64,000 bases of DNA from Oceanococcus sp051252075. GTDB lineage: Bacteria; Pseudomonadota; Gammaproteobacteria; Nevskiales; Oceanococcaceae. Below the pieces are notes generated by a model. That model saw nothing but the letters and a program-made list of their open reading frames with translations. It had not been told where the DNA came from and did no database searches. Numbering within the stretch: the stretch's first letter is position 1; the number at the start of each line of letters is the position of its first letter. The stretch lies in contig JBPOFU010000003.1 in the NCBI GenBank assembly GCA_051252075.1, positions 1 through 64,000 on the forward strand, given 5' to 3'. This document shows positions 26,739 through 36,652 of the stretch, piece by piece. The position numbers and the translations under genes are program-made.

Positions 26739-26762
26739 CCACACCGTTAGAAGAGTGATCAG

Positions 26763-27329
26763 ATGAGTATCAAATCCGACCGTTGGATTCGGCGTATGGC
26801 GGACGAGCACGACATGATCGAGCCGTTCGAATCGGGCCAAGTGCGTAAGCGGGGCGACAGCTCCATCGTGTCATACGGCGTTTCCAGTTATGGCTACGAC
26901 GTGCGTTGTGCCGATGAATTCAAAATTTTCACCAACATCAACTCTGCGGTGGTCGACCCCAAAGCCTTCTCCGAACAAAGCTTTGTCGACTTTAAAGGCG
27001 ATGTTTGCATCATTCCGCCAAACTCATTTGCCTTGGCGCGCACGGTGGAGTATTTCCGTATTCCACGCAGCGTGCTGACCATTTGTTTGGGCAAAAGCAC
27101 ATATGCGCGTTGCGGCATTATCGTCAATGTCACCCCGCTGGAACCTGAATGGGAAGGCCACGTGACTTTGGAGTTTTCCAACACCACGCCCTTGCCCGCG
27201 AAAATCTACGCCAACGAAGGCATTGCGCAAATGCTGTTCCTAGAATCGGATGAGGTGTGCGAAACCTCGTACCTCGATCGCAAAGGTAAATATCAAGGCC
27301 AGCAAGGTGTCACCTTGCCGCGCACCTAA
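26763..27329 (+). CDS. dcd: dCTP deaminase
   Basis: A 188-aa enzyme that turns dCTP into dUTP for thymidylate synthesis. Family signatures are dense: SSYGYDVRC, the substrate segment GKSTYARCGIIVNVTPLEPEWEGHVTLEFSN split by the catalytic Glu in LEFSN, and the C-terminal YQGQQGVTLPR. Full length compared with the E. coli enzyme (193 aa). Its stop overlaps the start of the copper chaperone gene (TAATG). Confidence 0.96.
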   Translation: MSIKSDRWIRRMADEHDMIEPFESGQVRKRGDSSIVSYGVSSYGYDVRCADEFKIFTNINSAVVDPKAFSEQSFVDFKGDVCIIPPNSFALARTVEYFRIPRSVLTICLGKSTYARCGIIVNVTPLEPEWEGHVTLEFSNTTPLPAKIYANEGIAQMLFLESDEVCETSYLDRKGKYQGQQGVTLPRT

Positions 27330-27799
27330 TGGCTAAGTTTTGCCAATTTGCGATCCTACTATTGAGCTTGGGGTTTGTCGCGTGCCAACCGCAGCAGCCG
27401 ACCGCGCCAGTACAGGCATCTAAACAGTGGGCCTCAGTTGACGATCTCGTGATCGAAAATGCTTGGGCGCGCGCCACGCCGCCCAGCGCCAAAGTTGCTG
27501 CGGCCTATCTGCAGATTCGAAATACCTCAAAGTACCCAGCACGGCTGCTCGGTGGCGAATCCAGCCGAGCTTCCAGCATCGAAGTTCATAGTATGTCCAT
27601 GCAAGACGGCATGATGCGTATGCGGCAGTTGGAGTATCTCGAGATTCCTTCGGGGCAAAATGTAGCCTTGGCGCCAGGGGGCAATCATTTCATGCTGTTT
27701 GGCCTAGATGGCCCATTGCTGGACGGTCAAAGCTTAAGCGTCACGCTTGTTTTCGCAGGCGAGCATCGCAAAAGCATCGTCTTGAGCGTGCGTCGATAA
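27329..27799 (+). CDS. PCuAC-family periplasmic copper chaperone, lipoprotein
   Basis: A 156-aa protein with a lipoprotein signal (LLSLGFVAC, lipid-modified Cys near 19). The PCuAC domain has the copper ligands of the family: EVHSMSM, MRMRQ and NHFMLFG, matching the H(M)x10Mx21HxM pattern. Such proteins carry Cu(I) in the periplasm for cytochrome oxidase assembly. It is coupled to dcd, an unrelated function, probably only for transcription. Confidence 0.9.
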   Translation: MAKFCQFAILLLSLGFVACQPQQPTAPVQASKQWASVDDLVIENAWARATPPSAKVAAAYLQIRNTSKYPARLLGGESSRASSIEVHSMSMQDGMMRMRQLEYLEIPSGQNVALAPGGNHFMLFGLDGPLLDGQSLSVTLVFAGEHRKSIVLSVRR

Positions 27800-27893
27800 G
27801 TACGCGGTGCGTTGTGGCTGGCTAGGGTGGTATAAAGCTAGCAAATCGAGGATGGCGCAATCAGCGACGGTATCGATTACCGTACAAGACAAT

Positions 27894-30332
27894 ATGAACT
27901 GGCTGAGTAAAATATTCCGGCTTCCGGCGGAACAGCGAAGACCCTGGCCATTTGCGCTGGATAAACGCATTGTAGCTTGGTATTCAGTTTATCTTGAGCA
28001 GCGCCACATCGATGCGCCGCAAACGTTTTCGCAATGGTTTGGGCTGGTGTTCTTGCGCTCTGAATGGGAGACCAAACACAGTTCATTTTACCCCCTGATA
28101 AGCGCCTTGCTCCATCACTTGGGCATGGGCGTGCTCAAAATTCAAGCGCTGTGGGCGCAGCTTATGCACTTTGCTGCGCCGCAGGGTTTGGATGCATTGA
28201 TGCCGGCGTGGGTACAAATTCCCAAATGGCTTATTGCGGTTTTGATGATTGTGGTCTGCGTGTTCGCTGCTTTTGTGATCACCACGCCTATGGATTGGAA
28301 AACACAGTTCGGCTTCAGTGGGGGCATGTTTGCGGTTGCGCTCATCTTGCGGCGCTATGAAGGCCGCATGGCATCATTGCTATTGATTTTTTTGTCGGTG
28401 ATCGCCTCATTTCGTTATTTTTGGTGGCGGGTCAATAGCACTCTCGATCTGGATTCTTTTACCGAGCTGTTTTTTGGACTAGGCCTATTCGCGGCAGAAA
28501 TATACGCATTGTTGGTTCTGCTCTTAGGGTATGTGCAGACCGCTTGGCCATTGCGCAGACCCACAGCGGTTTTGTCAAACGATAGGTCTATGTGGCCAGA
28601 AGTCGATATCTATATTCCGACTTACAACGAGTCGCTTGACGTGGTGAAACCCACGGTTTTCGCAGCGCAGAACTTGGATTGGCCTGCCAATAAACTGAAG
28701 ATACACATTCTGGACGATGGGCGGCGCAGTGAATTTCGTGATTTTGCGCAAGCCGCTGGGGTTAACTATTTGACCCGTCCCGATGGGACCCACGCCAAGG
28801 CAGGCAATTTGAACCACGCCCTGACCAAAACGTCCGGTGAATTTGTTGCCATATTTGATTGTGACCATATTCCGGTAAGCAGCTTCCTTACCACCACGAT
28901 GGGGTGGTTTCTTGTGGATGCGAAGTGCGCCTTGGTGCAAACGCCGCATCACTTCTTTTCACCCGACCCGCTGGAACGCAATCTTGGCACCTTTCAGCGC
29001 GTGCCCAACGAAGGGCGGCTGTTTTATGGCCTCATCATGGATGGCAACGACTTGTGGAATGCGTCGTATTTCTGCGGATCTTGCGCGGTGTTACGGCGTA
29101 AGCCTTTGGAGGAAGTCGGTGGCATCGCTGTAGAGACTGTGACGGAAGATGCTCACACCGCATTAAAGATGCACCGACGTGGTTACAACAGTGTCTATAT
29201 CAACAAGATTCAGGCGGCAGGCTTGGCCACCGAGAGTCTGGCGGGCCACATAGGTCAGCGGATTCGCTGGGCACGTGGCATGGCGCAAATTTTCACTGTC
29301 GACAATCCGCTGCTTGGCAAAGGGCTCAGCTTGTTTCAGCGACTGTGTTACAGCAATGCGATGCTGCATTTCTTTCATGGCTTGCCGCGGATTGTGTTTT
29401 TAACGTCGCCACTGGCCTTTCTGTTTTTCGGTATGCACATCTTCAATGCCGATGCAATCTTGGTAGCGGCGTATGTGCTTCCGCATTTATTTCACGGCAC
29501 AACGGCGAACTCTCAGATTCAATCGAAGTTTCGCCATGCCTATTGGTCAGAGGTCTATGAATCGTTGTTAGCGTGGTACGTAGCCATTCCAACGACGCTG
29601 GCGTTGATCAATCCGAAATTCGGCACTTTTAACGTTACGGACAAGGGTGGTCAGGTTGAAAGCAGCTTTTTTGACTGGCGCATTTCCGTGCCCTTCCTCG
29701 CCCTAATTGGCCTTGGTTTTGGCGGCGTGGTCATGGGTTTGGTGCGATTGTTTTTGTGGGATGTCGATGAGCCCGCCACAGTGATACTCAATTTGACTTG
29801 GGCGACCTACAATTTGTTGATTTTAGGTGCGGCCGTGGGCGTTGCCTACGAAAGTCGGCAGGTTCGACAGTCTCATAGGGTGGACTGGAAACTACCGATT
29901 ACGCTGGCCCGAAAAGGGCAAGCCATCAACACCGGGCATTCCGTCGATGTATCGCTGGGCGGTATGCGTGCACATTTACAGGCCAGTGGTTTGTTCAGCG
30001 TCGGGGATGTGGTGGTTGTTGGATTGCCGGATGAGGCGAAAATGGCTGATTTCGAAGCACGGGTGGTTGCGAGCCGTGAAAACGAAGTGGCGCTACAGTT
30101 TTTGAATATGAACATGGAGCAGCAGCGTGCTCTCATACACTGTACTTTTAGCCGCCCAGACGCATGGGTCGAGGACGATAAGCCCGCAGACAAGCTAAGT
30201 TCTGTAGTCAGCTTAGTGGGGATTTGGAGATTGGGGCTACAAGGATATGCTGCGTTTTTCCGTCGCTGCAGGGATGGTTTGGCGAGTAATTTGAAGACAT
30301 TTGTGAATCGTCGTTTGAGGGTTGAAAGCTAA
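27894..30332 (+). CDS. bcsA: Cellulose synthase catalytic subunit BcsA
   Basis: An 812-aa inner-membrane processive glycosyltransferase (GT2). It has N-terminal helices, the cytosolic catalytic domain with VDIYIPTYNES, LDDGRR, FDCDHIP, VTEDAHTA and the QxxRW motif QRIRWARG, further helices, and a C-terminal PilZ domain with the cyclic di-GMP residues RQVRQSHR and DVSLGG. It makes beta-1,4-glucan from UDP-glucose and exports it through its own channel when cyclic di-GMP is bound. ATG 27894 is preferred; in-frame starts at 27807 (GTG) and 27852 exist and none has a strong ribosome site. bcsG follows with a TAATG overlap, while bcsB, Z and C are on the opposite strand. Confidence 0.95.
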   Translation: MNWLSKIFRLPAEQRRPWPFALDKRIVAWYSVYLEQRHIDAPQTFSQWFGLVFLRSEWETKHSSFYPLISALLHHLGMGVLKIQALWAQLMHFAAPQGLDALMPAWVQIPKWLIAVLMIVVCVFAAFVITTPMDWKTQFGFSGGMFAVALILRRYEGRMASLLLIFLSVIASFRYFWWRVNSTLDLDSFTELFFGLGLFAAEIYALLVLLLGYVQTAWPLRRPTAVLSNDRSMWPEVDIYIPTYNESLDVVKPTVFAAQNLDWPANKLKIHILDDGRRSEFRDFAQAAGVNYLTRPDGTHAKAGNLNHALTKTSGEFVAIFDCDHIPVSSFLTTTMGWFLVDAKCALVQTPHHFFSPDPLERNLGTFQRVPNEGRLFYGLIMDGNDLWNASYFCGSCAVLRRKPLEEVGGIAVETVTEDAHTALKMHRRGYNSVYINKIQAAGLATESLAGHIGQRIRWARGMAQIFTVDNPLLGKGLSLFQRLCYSNAMLHFFHGLPRIVFLTSPLAFLFFGMHIFNADAILVAAYVLPHLFHGTTANSQIQSKFRHAYWSEVYESLLAWYVAIPTTLALINPKFGTFNVTDKGGQVESSFFDWRISVPFLALIGLGFGGVVMGLVRLFLWDVDEPATVILNLTWATYNLLILGAAVGVAYESRQVRQSHRVDWKLPITLARKGQAINTGHSVDVSLGGMRAHLQASGLFSVGDVVVVGLPDEAKMADFEARVVASRENEVALQFLNMNMEQQRALIHCTFSRPDAWVEDDKPADKLSSVVSLVGIWRLGLQGYAAFFRRCRDGLASNLKTFVNRRLRVES

Positions 30333-31915
30333 TGGGGATTTGGAGCCTCTATTTTCTAAGCAAGCTTGGTTTGCACAGTCAGGCATTGATCGCCATGGAT
30401 TGGCGGATCAATCTGGCTTTCGCTCTGATTCTCGTTATGCCGCTAAGGCCTTGGTTGAGCGTCACCCGCCATAGCATCGCAATACCTGTGGGTGTGGCCT
30501 TGCTTTACCGTGAAAGCCACTTGCCACCCTTTAACCGCTTTGTCGCTGAGTTCGAGGCGATCAGCCAGTTTGATGGCTACTACCTGCTCGAATTGGCAGG
30601 GCGCTTTGTTAGCCCCACCGCGGTTTTTGTCTTCTTTTTGGCGGGCGTTGCGTACTGGATGCTGTCATGCAAACTGCGTATGGGCAGCTTTGCGATGCTC
30701 GGCATCTTACTGCTGCCTCTGCACGCATATTGGTTACAGACCGTGCAAGCGCCCAGCGCGCAGCCCAGCCTGCAACAGGTGAGCGGACGCGACACGGAGT
30801 CACCGGGTACACGTTTGTCGACATTCTTCAGTGACGAGCGTCTGCGACAGACACGCTTTGAGCCTCTAAAAGCCGACGGCGCAGAATTCGACATTGTCCT
30901 TCTTCATATTTGCTCATTGGCTTGGGATGATCTCGACGCCTTGGATATGTCGCAGGCCGCGTTGTTTCAACGTGCACATATAAAGTTCAATGCGTTCAAT
31001 TCTGCGGCAAGCTACAGCGGCCCTGCGGCGATACGGCTGCTTCGCGCCAGTTGCGGCCAACTGCCTCATGAAGAATTGTATTCCCCAGCGAACAGTCAGT
31101 GCCTGTTGATGCAGCAACTGTCACAAAGCGGATTTCAAAGTCGTATTGCGATGAATCATACGGGTGAGTTTGGTGGCTTTCTAAACGATCTGGTGCGTTA
31201 CGGCGGAGGCAGTTCCAGCGTTCTAGCCAGCGATGATTTACCTCGCACCATGCGTCAGTTTGATGGTGATCCCGTGTACTCCGACTTGGCTGTGTTGAAA
31301 AAATGGGCTGCTGACGCCGGCGAACGCCCTGAGGTGCTTTACTACAATTCCACCAGTTTGCATGATGGAAATCGATTGCTTGATCAACCTCGCCTCAGCA
31401 GCATTGGCAGTTACCCGATTCGAGTACAGCGCTTATTGGAGGATCTCGAGGGGTTTTTAGCGTCCTTGACTTCGCGTCCCCGCCCCACTGTGGTCGTGCT
31501 GATTCCTGAGCACGGCGCGGCCTTGCGAGGAGATGATCAGCAGATTGCGGGTCTGCGGGAAATTCCAACCCCGAGCATCAGTTTGGTTCCGGTTATGGTT
31601 TTTTTGGCGGGTTTGCCATTGGCTAATACGCCTTTGATCATCGATGAACCCACCAGCTATTTTGCGCTCAGTGAGCTGCTAGCTCGATTCGTAAGCCTCA
31701 GTCCATTCGCGGTCGATGCGCCACCACTGCAAAATTATGTCGATAAATTGCCGCGCACGCGATACGTTGCGGAGAACAATGGCATGGTCGTTATGAGCAA
31801 CCGCTCACAATTTCTACAGCGGGACCCCAATGGGCATTGGGAAGTGCTCTCTTCCGGTCTTGGTGATCGCGTGGCGACAGCGAACGGTGTGCAAGTCGAG
31901 CCGAACCCACCTTAG
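30332..31915 (+). CDS. bcsG: Cellulose phosphoethanolamine transferase BcsG
   Basis: A 527-aa inner-membrane enzyme with about four or five N-terminal helices and a periplasmic alkaline-phosphatase-fold domain. The segment ASYSGPAAIRLLRASCGQ (from about 226) is the BcsG signature; Ser229 corresponds to the E. coli nucleophile Ser278. PEHGAAL near the C-terminus supplies metal-binding residues. It adds phosphoethanolamine from phosphatidylethanolamine to newly made cellulose. In E. coli it works with BcsE and BcsF, which are not seen here. It is coupled to bcsA and ends tail-to-tail with bcsC, sharing three bases. Confidence 0.92.
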   Translation: MGIWSLYFLSKLGLHSQALIAMDWRINLAFALILVMPLRPWLSVTRHSIAIPVGVALLYRESHLPPFNRFVAEFEAISQFDGYYLLELAGRFVSPTAVFVFFLAGVAYWMLSCKLRMGSFAMLGILLLPLHAYWLQTVQAPSAQPSLQQVSGRDTESPGTRLSTFFSDERLRQTRFEPLKADGAEFDIVLLHICSLAWDDLDALDMSQAALFQRAHIKFNAFNSAASYSGPAAIRLLRASCGQLPHEELYSPANSQCLLMQQLSQSGFQSRIAMNHTGEFGGFLNDLVRYGGGSSSVLASDDLPRTMRQFDGDPVYSDLAVLKKWAADAGERPEVLYYNSTSLHDGNRLLDQPRLSSIGSYPIRVQRLLEDLEGFLASLTSRPRPTVVVLIPEHGAALRGDDQQIAGLREIPTPSISLVPVMVFLAGLPLANTPLIIDEPTSYFALSELLARFVSLSPFAVDAPPLQNYVDKLPRTRYVAENNGMVVMSNRSQFLQRDPNGHWEVLSSGLGDRVATANGVQVEPNPP

Positions 31916-34900
31916 TGGTATGGGCTGATCGGTTTGGGAGGAACGTACAGCGGTGACCGACTGCGGCCCAAACTTGAACGTACATAAAGTTGTAGGAAGT
32001 CCGGTTCGTAGAAGGCGGAGCGATCCTGGGCATAACTGACACCAACGACCCAGTCGGTCAGCCATTGATACTCGCTGCTGATGCGCCAGTTCACACTGTT
32101 GCCAGAGCCCTTGCCGCCGCGATAGATGGGGTCTTCACCCAGCTGGATGGCGGCCTGTTGTAAATCAGGGCGTCCAGGGTAATAGTCAGCATCATCTTCG
32201 TTGGAGCGCGAATAGGCCACGCTGGCGCGGATCTGATAGCTCCAGCGCGGCGTTATTAGTCCGCGCAAGTCCAAAGGCAGGGCTATGCTGAGATAAGACT
32301 GTGGGCTGTAGTAGCCACCATGTCCAAAGCTATAAAAGCGTTGGTTGTTATCGTAACTCCAGTAGCTCGCGCTCAAGCCGACAAAAAATTCAGCAACTGA
32401 TTGATTCAGAAGTTTGATGTCGCCACCAACACGACTGAGGATGGCGGAGTTATCTGCTATATTTTTGCCGCTGAGTTGCTGCCAGTCGATGCTGAAAAAA
32501 TAGTCGTAACGCGCTTCGTATTTGGCGATATCAAACGAGAGGACTTGCGCCAGTGGCGCGCCCCAAAATGTACCGGACACTGGGTCGGTGGCTCCGGCAA
32601 AGGAAAGCAATGTGCTGGTTTGGGCGCGCTGCTGTAAGCGAGCGCGGATGTCATGACTGCCCCAGTTGTCCGTGTAGGCGATGCCGCCCACCCATTGCTG
32701 GCGCTCAAAGCCCACGGGTGTGAGCCCAAGGTCAAGTGACCAGTGCGCGTTGCTGTAACCCGCGCCAAGGGCCACGCCATTTTCCAATTGAGCCGTTGGC
32801 GGCAACAGCGGTTGCCGTTGTGCACTGGCGACGGTGGCGAACTGAGCGTACTCCGCGGCACTTTGTGCGTTCAGTGTGCCGGCAGTTACCCGCGTCGGTT
32901 CGAGTTTGATGAAAGCGTTGTCGACCCAGTGGGGTGCCCAGTGCAATTCAACAGTCAGTTGTGTCAAATCCAAACGTGAAACACCCGAATCTCCGGGCTT
33001 ACGGACGCTATCCAAGCCAACGCCGGCCCAAGCCGTGCGGCGCGTGATCAAACGTTTTTGCGCTTCTTTGACGCGCTGTTTGTCATCACTGCTTGTCAGG
33101 TGCCTTAGAGCGTTCGTATAGGCCTGGTCAGCCTTGGCGTATTGTCCCGAGGCTTCCGCGAGTTCGCCTTCTAGCCAATAAATTGGACCGAGGCTTTCCG
33201 ACTCTTTGCTTAGCGCTTGCAGACGCGTCTTCGCGGTCTCAGGGTCGATGGCATACCAGCGCCGCAGTGCATCCAGCCGAGTCGACAAGCTGGTTGATGA
33301 ATGCGCCCACAGCGCTTCCAAATTTTTAGCCGCACTGCCCTTTTCGCTGTTTGCCAGCAGGGTGTCGATCAACAGCAATTGATCTTCCGGCCTTGCTTCG
33401 GCGTGGCGTACCAGAAGTTGTAGCCAAGCTATGGCCTTGTGTTGTCGCTTTAGTGCCAATTCGCCTTGTGCGAGCGTGCGTAGCGTTGCCGCATCGCGTT
33501 CGCTGGAGTCACTTCGGCTTTTTAGTTCATCGACCAGTGCAGTCAAACTCGGGCGCCCGTTGGGTGTTTGTTTTGCGCCTAGTCGATAGTCAATTTCTAA
33601 TCGGCGCAGTTCGATCCACAACTGTGCGCGGCTAACCATATCCGGCAGTGCCTCAAATTGTGACTCGATACGCGGGAGCAAGTCGCTGACCGCAGTGTGG
33701 CGTTGCAAGTCGGCGGCCAATTGCAGCTGGGTTACTAGGCCGTCTATGGTTTTGGGGCGTTGTTGTGCCCAGCGGGAAAATTCTTGCCACGCGACCTCAG
33801 TCGCACCGAAATTATTCTGGCGGGCAGCAATACGCCTGCGGCGCTCCCAGTCGTCGCCTGCGTATTTCGCACAAAATCCGGCAGTTACAGCATCGTTGGC
33901 TACATCCAAGCAGCGTTCGAAGAGCAGGCGTTGCATCATGTCCCGGTGCTTGTCCTCAAGCTGAACGCTGGCAATAGACTGCAGGCTTGCTAGGGCCGTA
34001 TCGGCCTGTTCGGCTGCATCTTGCACCAAGGCCAGGGCATACAGCGCCTCAACTTTGTCTTGGGCTGCTGCTATACCACTGTGCATCAGATTTATTGCCA
34101 GTTCCGGGAGGTCTTGGTCTAGGTAGCGCTGTGCCAATGTAAAGCGCATCCAAATATCGTTAGGAAAGGCAGATACGGCTTGTCGAAGTATGGCCATGCT
34201 TTTACTGGTGTTGCCCTGAGCGTCCAGCGCGTCGACGTAGTCTTGATAGTTCCCGCTGCTGGCGTCAGGGTGGCGCAGGAGTTCGTCGTAGGCACGATTG
34301 GCGGCCTGATATTCACCGCTCTGCACCAGGCTGGCTGCGCGTAGGCTCAGCAATCGGTGTTTCAAGTCGCTGCTGAAAGCTGACTTAGGCAGCTTGTTTA
34401 ATTGAGCAAGAGCCTCTTCAGGCATGTTCAATGAGAGATAAAGGCGTGCGGCCACTTCCTGCATTTCCGCATCGCGGGGAGCTGCGCGCAAGCCCGATTT
34501 GACCTGTGCCACTGCGGCATCGGTCTGACCTTGCTGAATCAGCAATCGAGCTAAGTCGTAGCGCAACCAAGCATCTGCCGGCAATCGCCGGATCGCGCTT
34601 TGTAGCTGTCGAAGTACAGCATCTGATGGTGGTGATTCCTGCTGCAGCGCTGAGGCCGCTCGTGCTCGCGCGCGTTGTCGATAGGACCGATCCAGCGCTG
34701 CGCGAAATTCTGAGTTTGACTTGTCGTGTTGCAGATAGCTCTGCAGCATGCGCTGACTTAAGCGTGTCGACGGAATGGCGCGTAAGGCGGTGCGCCAAAT
34801 TTCCAAAGCACTGGATTGATTGACATTCGGCTGATTGATCAGCGTTTTCAGTAGCGGCAGTGCCTGTGCTGCGGTGCGTGGAGATGAGGCCAGTAGCTCT

Positions 34901-35466
34901 GCATAAGACAACTGGTAATCAATGTCCTCAGGATACTGTTCAGAGTAACGTTGATATGGCTCTAGACTTGGCTTATTGCCAGCGCCAGCCAGCCGCTGCA
35001 GCCTGAGGTACTCAACGCCCAGCCGGCCTTGTGGCGGTCCATCTGGGAACAGCTGCTGCAAAATAGCAAACGCCTTGTCATATTGATCGCGGTCAGTTAG
35101 CAGTTTGAGTTTGGCCATATCCAGGCGATGCTGGGTGGCGATGCGGCATTCAAGGTTAAGTGCTTGGGTAAGATCATGCTTAGGGATGCGTTTTTGCATG
35201 CGGCGAACGATGTCAGCGCAGCGCTGCGGCTCACCCATACGAATGCCAGTCATGCCCAACTGGTAGTAGATGCGGGGATTGTCGGGTTCAACCAGTAAAT
35301 GTTTTTCTAGCGCGGCTCTGGCCAAGTCGCCACGGCCATTGTCTTCCCAATAGCGTGCATTTTCGACCAATTGCGTGACTGCTTGAGGCCCGGCTGCAAG
35401 CACCAAGGCTGGCGCAAACAGGGCGGCCGTCAGTGCGAATCGGAAAAGCATGCTTAGCACTAACAT
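31912..35466 (-). CDS. bcsC: Cellulose export TPR/outer-membrane protein BcsC
   Basis: A 1184-aa protein: signal peptide (cleavage near ALVLAAG), a long periplasmic solenoid of TPR repeats (about 30-800), and a C-terminal BcsC beta-barrel domain (from about 850, with LDLGLTPVGFERQQWVGG). The barrel is the outer-membrane pore for cellulose and the TPRs reach toward BcsB. ATG 35466 has GGGAGAG 4-10 bases upstream and overlaps the bcsZ stop by 7 bases; a GTG four codons earlier has no ribosome site. Last gene of the bcsB-Z-C unit. Confidence 0.94.
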   Translation of the reverse strand: MLVLSMLFRFALTAALFAPALVLAAGPQAVTQLVENARYWEDNGRGDLARAALEKHLLVEPDNPRIYYQLGMTGIRMGEPQRCADIVRRMQKRIPKHDLTQALNLECRIATQHRLDMAKLKLLTDRDQYDKAFAILQQLFPDGPPQGRLGVEYLRLQRLAGAGNKPSLEPYQRYSEQYPEDIDYQLSYAELLASSPRTAAQALPLLKTLINQPNVNQSSALEIWRTALRAIPSTRLSQRMLQSYLQHDKSNSEFRAALDRSYRQRARARAASALQQESPPSDAVLRQLQSAIRRLPADAWLRYDLARLLIQQGQTDAAVAQVKSGLRAAPRDAEMQEVAARLYLSLNMPEEALAQLNKLPKSAFSSDLKHRLLSLRAASLVQSGEYQAANRAYDELLRHPDASSGNYQDYVDALDAQGNTSKSMAILRQAVSAFPNDIWMRFTLAQRYLDQDLPELAINLMHSGIAAAQDKVEALYALALVQDAAEQADTALASLQSIASVQLEDKHRDMMQRLLFERCLDVANDAVTAGFCAKYAGDDWERRRRIAARQNNFGATEVAWQEFSRWAQQRPKTIDGLVTQLQLAADLQRHTAVSDLLPRIESQFEALPDMVSRAQLWIELRRLEIDYRLGAKQTPNGRPSLTALVDELKSRSDSSERDAATLRTLAQGELALKRQHKAIAWLQLLVRHAEARPEDQLLLIDTLLANSEKGSAAKNLEALWAHSSTSLSTRLDALRRWYAIDPETAKTRLQALSKESESLGPIYWLEGELAEASGQYAKADQAYTNALRHLTSSDDKQRVKEAQKRLITRRTAWAGVGLDSVRKPGDSGVSRLDLTQLTVELHWAPHWVDNAFIKLEPTRVTAGTLNAQSAAEYAQFATVASAQRQPLLPPTAQLENGVALGAGYSNAHWSLDLGLTPVGFERQQWVGGIAYTDNWGSHDIRARLQQRAQTSTLLSFAGATDPVSGTFWGAPLAQVLSFDIAKYEARYDYFFSIDWQQLSGKNIADNSAILSRVGGDIKLLNQSVAEFFVGLSASYWSYDNNQRFYSFGHGGYYSPQSYLSIALPLDLRGLITPRWSYQIRASVAYSRSNEDDADYYPGRPDLQQAAIQLGEDPIYRGGKGSGNSVNWRISSEYQWLTDWVVGVSYAQDRSAFYEPDFLQLYVRSSLGRSRSPLYVPPKPISPYH

Positions 35467-36620
35467 CCGCTCTCCCACCGGGGTTGCAGCTCACCTGTCG
35501 GTCCGAAGCGAAACTCCCCTTGATGCCAGCCTTGTCCGAATAAGCCCAGCATTTGTTGGTAGTAGGCCTGAGCGGGAATGGGTTTCGCTTTTAGTCGCAA
35601 CAGTTGAAGTTGCAGTAAGTCCGGATCACCTGTGCTTGCCAAATAGGGCAGTAAGGCGGCGGAAAACCCACTTGGTCCCGTGCCGGAGCGCTCTTTTGCG
35701 TGTGCTTGCTCTGGCGGCACTCCGGTTTCCAGAACAGCGTGTTTCATGCCGCTGAGCGCATTCAGCAAAGATGATTTTCCAGGGTGTTGAGGGTGCAGCA
35801 TGCCCAGCCAGAGATACACCCGGATCGCGTCATAACTGCCAACGCCTGCCGTTGCTGTATCGCTACTAAATCCGTCGGCTTGCGCGTAGCTCACCCAATC
35901 CGGTGCGAAGCCATTCAGGCTCGCCTGTGAAATCATTTTTTCAGAGCTTTCTAAGATCGCCGCCCAGGGAGTGCCGGGTTTGCGCGTTGCGAGATAGCGC
36001 AAAACCTGGGGCGGGGCATAGCTGGGGTTCAGCCGCCAAGTGGCGGAGCCGTCATAAAAGCCGTGGGGCGCCGGCAATAGGGTAGGGCCCAGGCCGGGTA
36101 GCGTGTCCACTTCCTCACGCAGCACTCGGCTAGCGAGTAATTCGCCCAGCGCTTGATAGTGAGGCGATTGCCAAAGCCTGCCGGCTTCAAGTAGGGCGTA
36201 GGCCATCCACAAATCGGCATCGCTGGCCGGATTGCTATCCAATACTGCCCAGCGACCGTCTGGTTTTTGTCCCCACAGCCAAGCGGGCAAGTGCGCGGTT
36301 AAATCGCCTTGCGCCAGATTGGCTTGGGTCCATTTCAGTAGGGATTCAAAAGTTTCGCGGTCGTTTGCAACCAGTGCAAACAGCAGGGCATATGCTTGCC
36401 CTTCCGAAACCGTGCGGCCATCAGCGCTTTGTCGATCGACAACGCGCCCGCTGTCGTCCAGTAAGTGGGTTTTGAATGCATGCCATTGAGGCCACGGGCA
36501 ACTGCCCTGTATGGCCGGTACTGCTGCTTGCTCGGCTGTACCGCACGCGGTTAACAGCGCAGAAACGATGGCGCTCGCCAAAAGCTTTTTCAGCTGTGTA
36601 CCGCAGCGGAACATGGGCAT
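35460..36620 (-). CDS. bcsZ: Endoglucanase BcsZ (GH8), predicted lipoprotein
   Basis: A 386-aa cellulase of glycoside hydrolase family 8. VSEGQAYALL (Glu73) is the general acid, SDADLWMAYALLEAG and YDAIRVYLWLGM supply conserved aspartates. It trims misordered glucan in the periplasm. The N-terminus has LKKLLASAIVSALLTAC, a lipobox with Cys26, so unlike soluble E. coli BcsZ it is probably lipid-anchored. ATG 36620 is chosen because it gives a normal signal; the open frame to 36791 overlaps bcsB and lacks signal features. Confidence 0.92.
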   Translation of the reverse strand: MPMFRCGTQLKKLLASAIVSALLTACGTAEQAAVPAIQGSCPWPQWHAFKTHLLDDSGRVVDRQSADGRTVSEGQAYALLFALVANDRETFESLLKWTQANLAQGDLTAHLPAWLWGQKPDGRWAVLDSNPASDADLWMAYALLEAGRLWQSPHYQALGELLASRVLREEVDTLPGLGPTLLPAPHGFYDGSATWRLNPSYAPPQVLRYLATRKPGTPWAAILESSEKMISQASLNGFAPDWVSYAQADGFSSDTATAGVGSYDAIRVYLWLGMLHPQHPGKSSLLNALSGMKHAVLETGVPPEQAHAKERSGTGPSGFSAALLPYLASTGDPDLLQLQLLRLKAKPIPAQAYYQQMLGLFGQGWHQGEFRFGPTGELQPRWESGC

Positions 36621-36652
36621 CTTCAAGCCATTCGAAAAGGCAGGCGCGGGGC

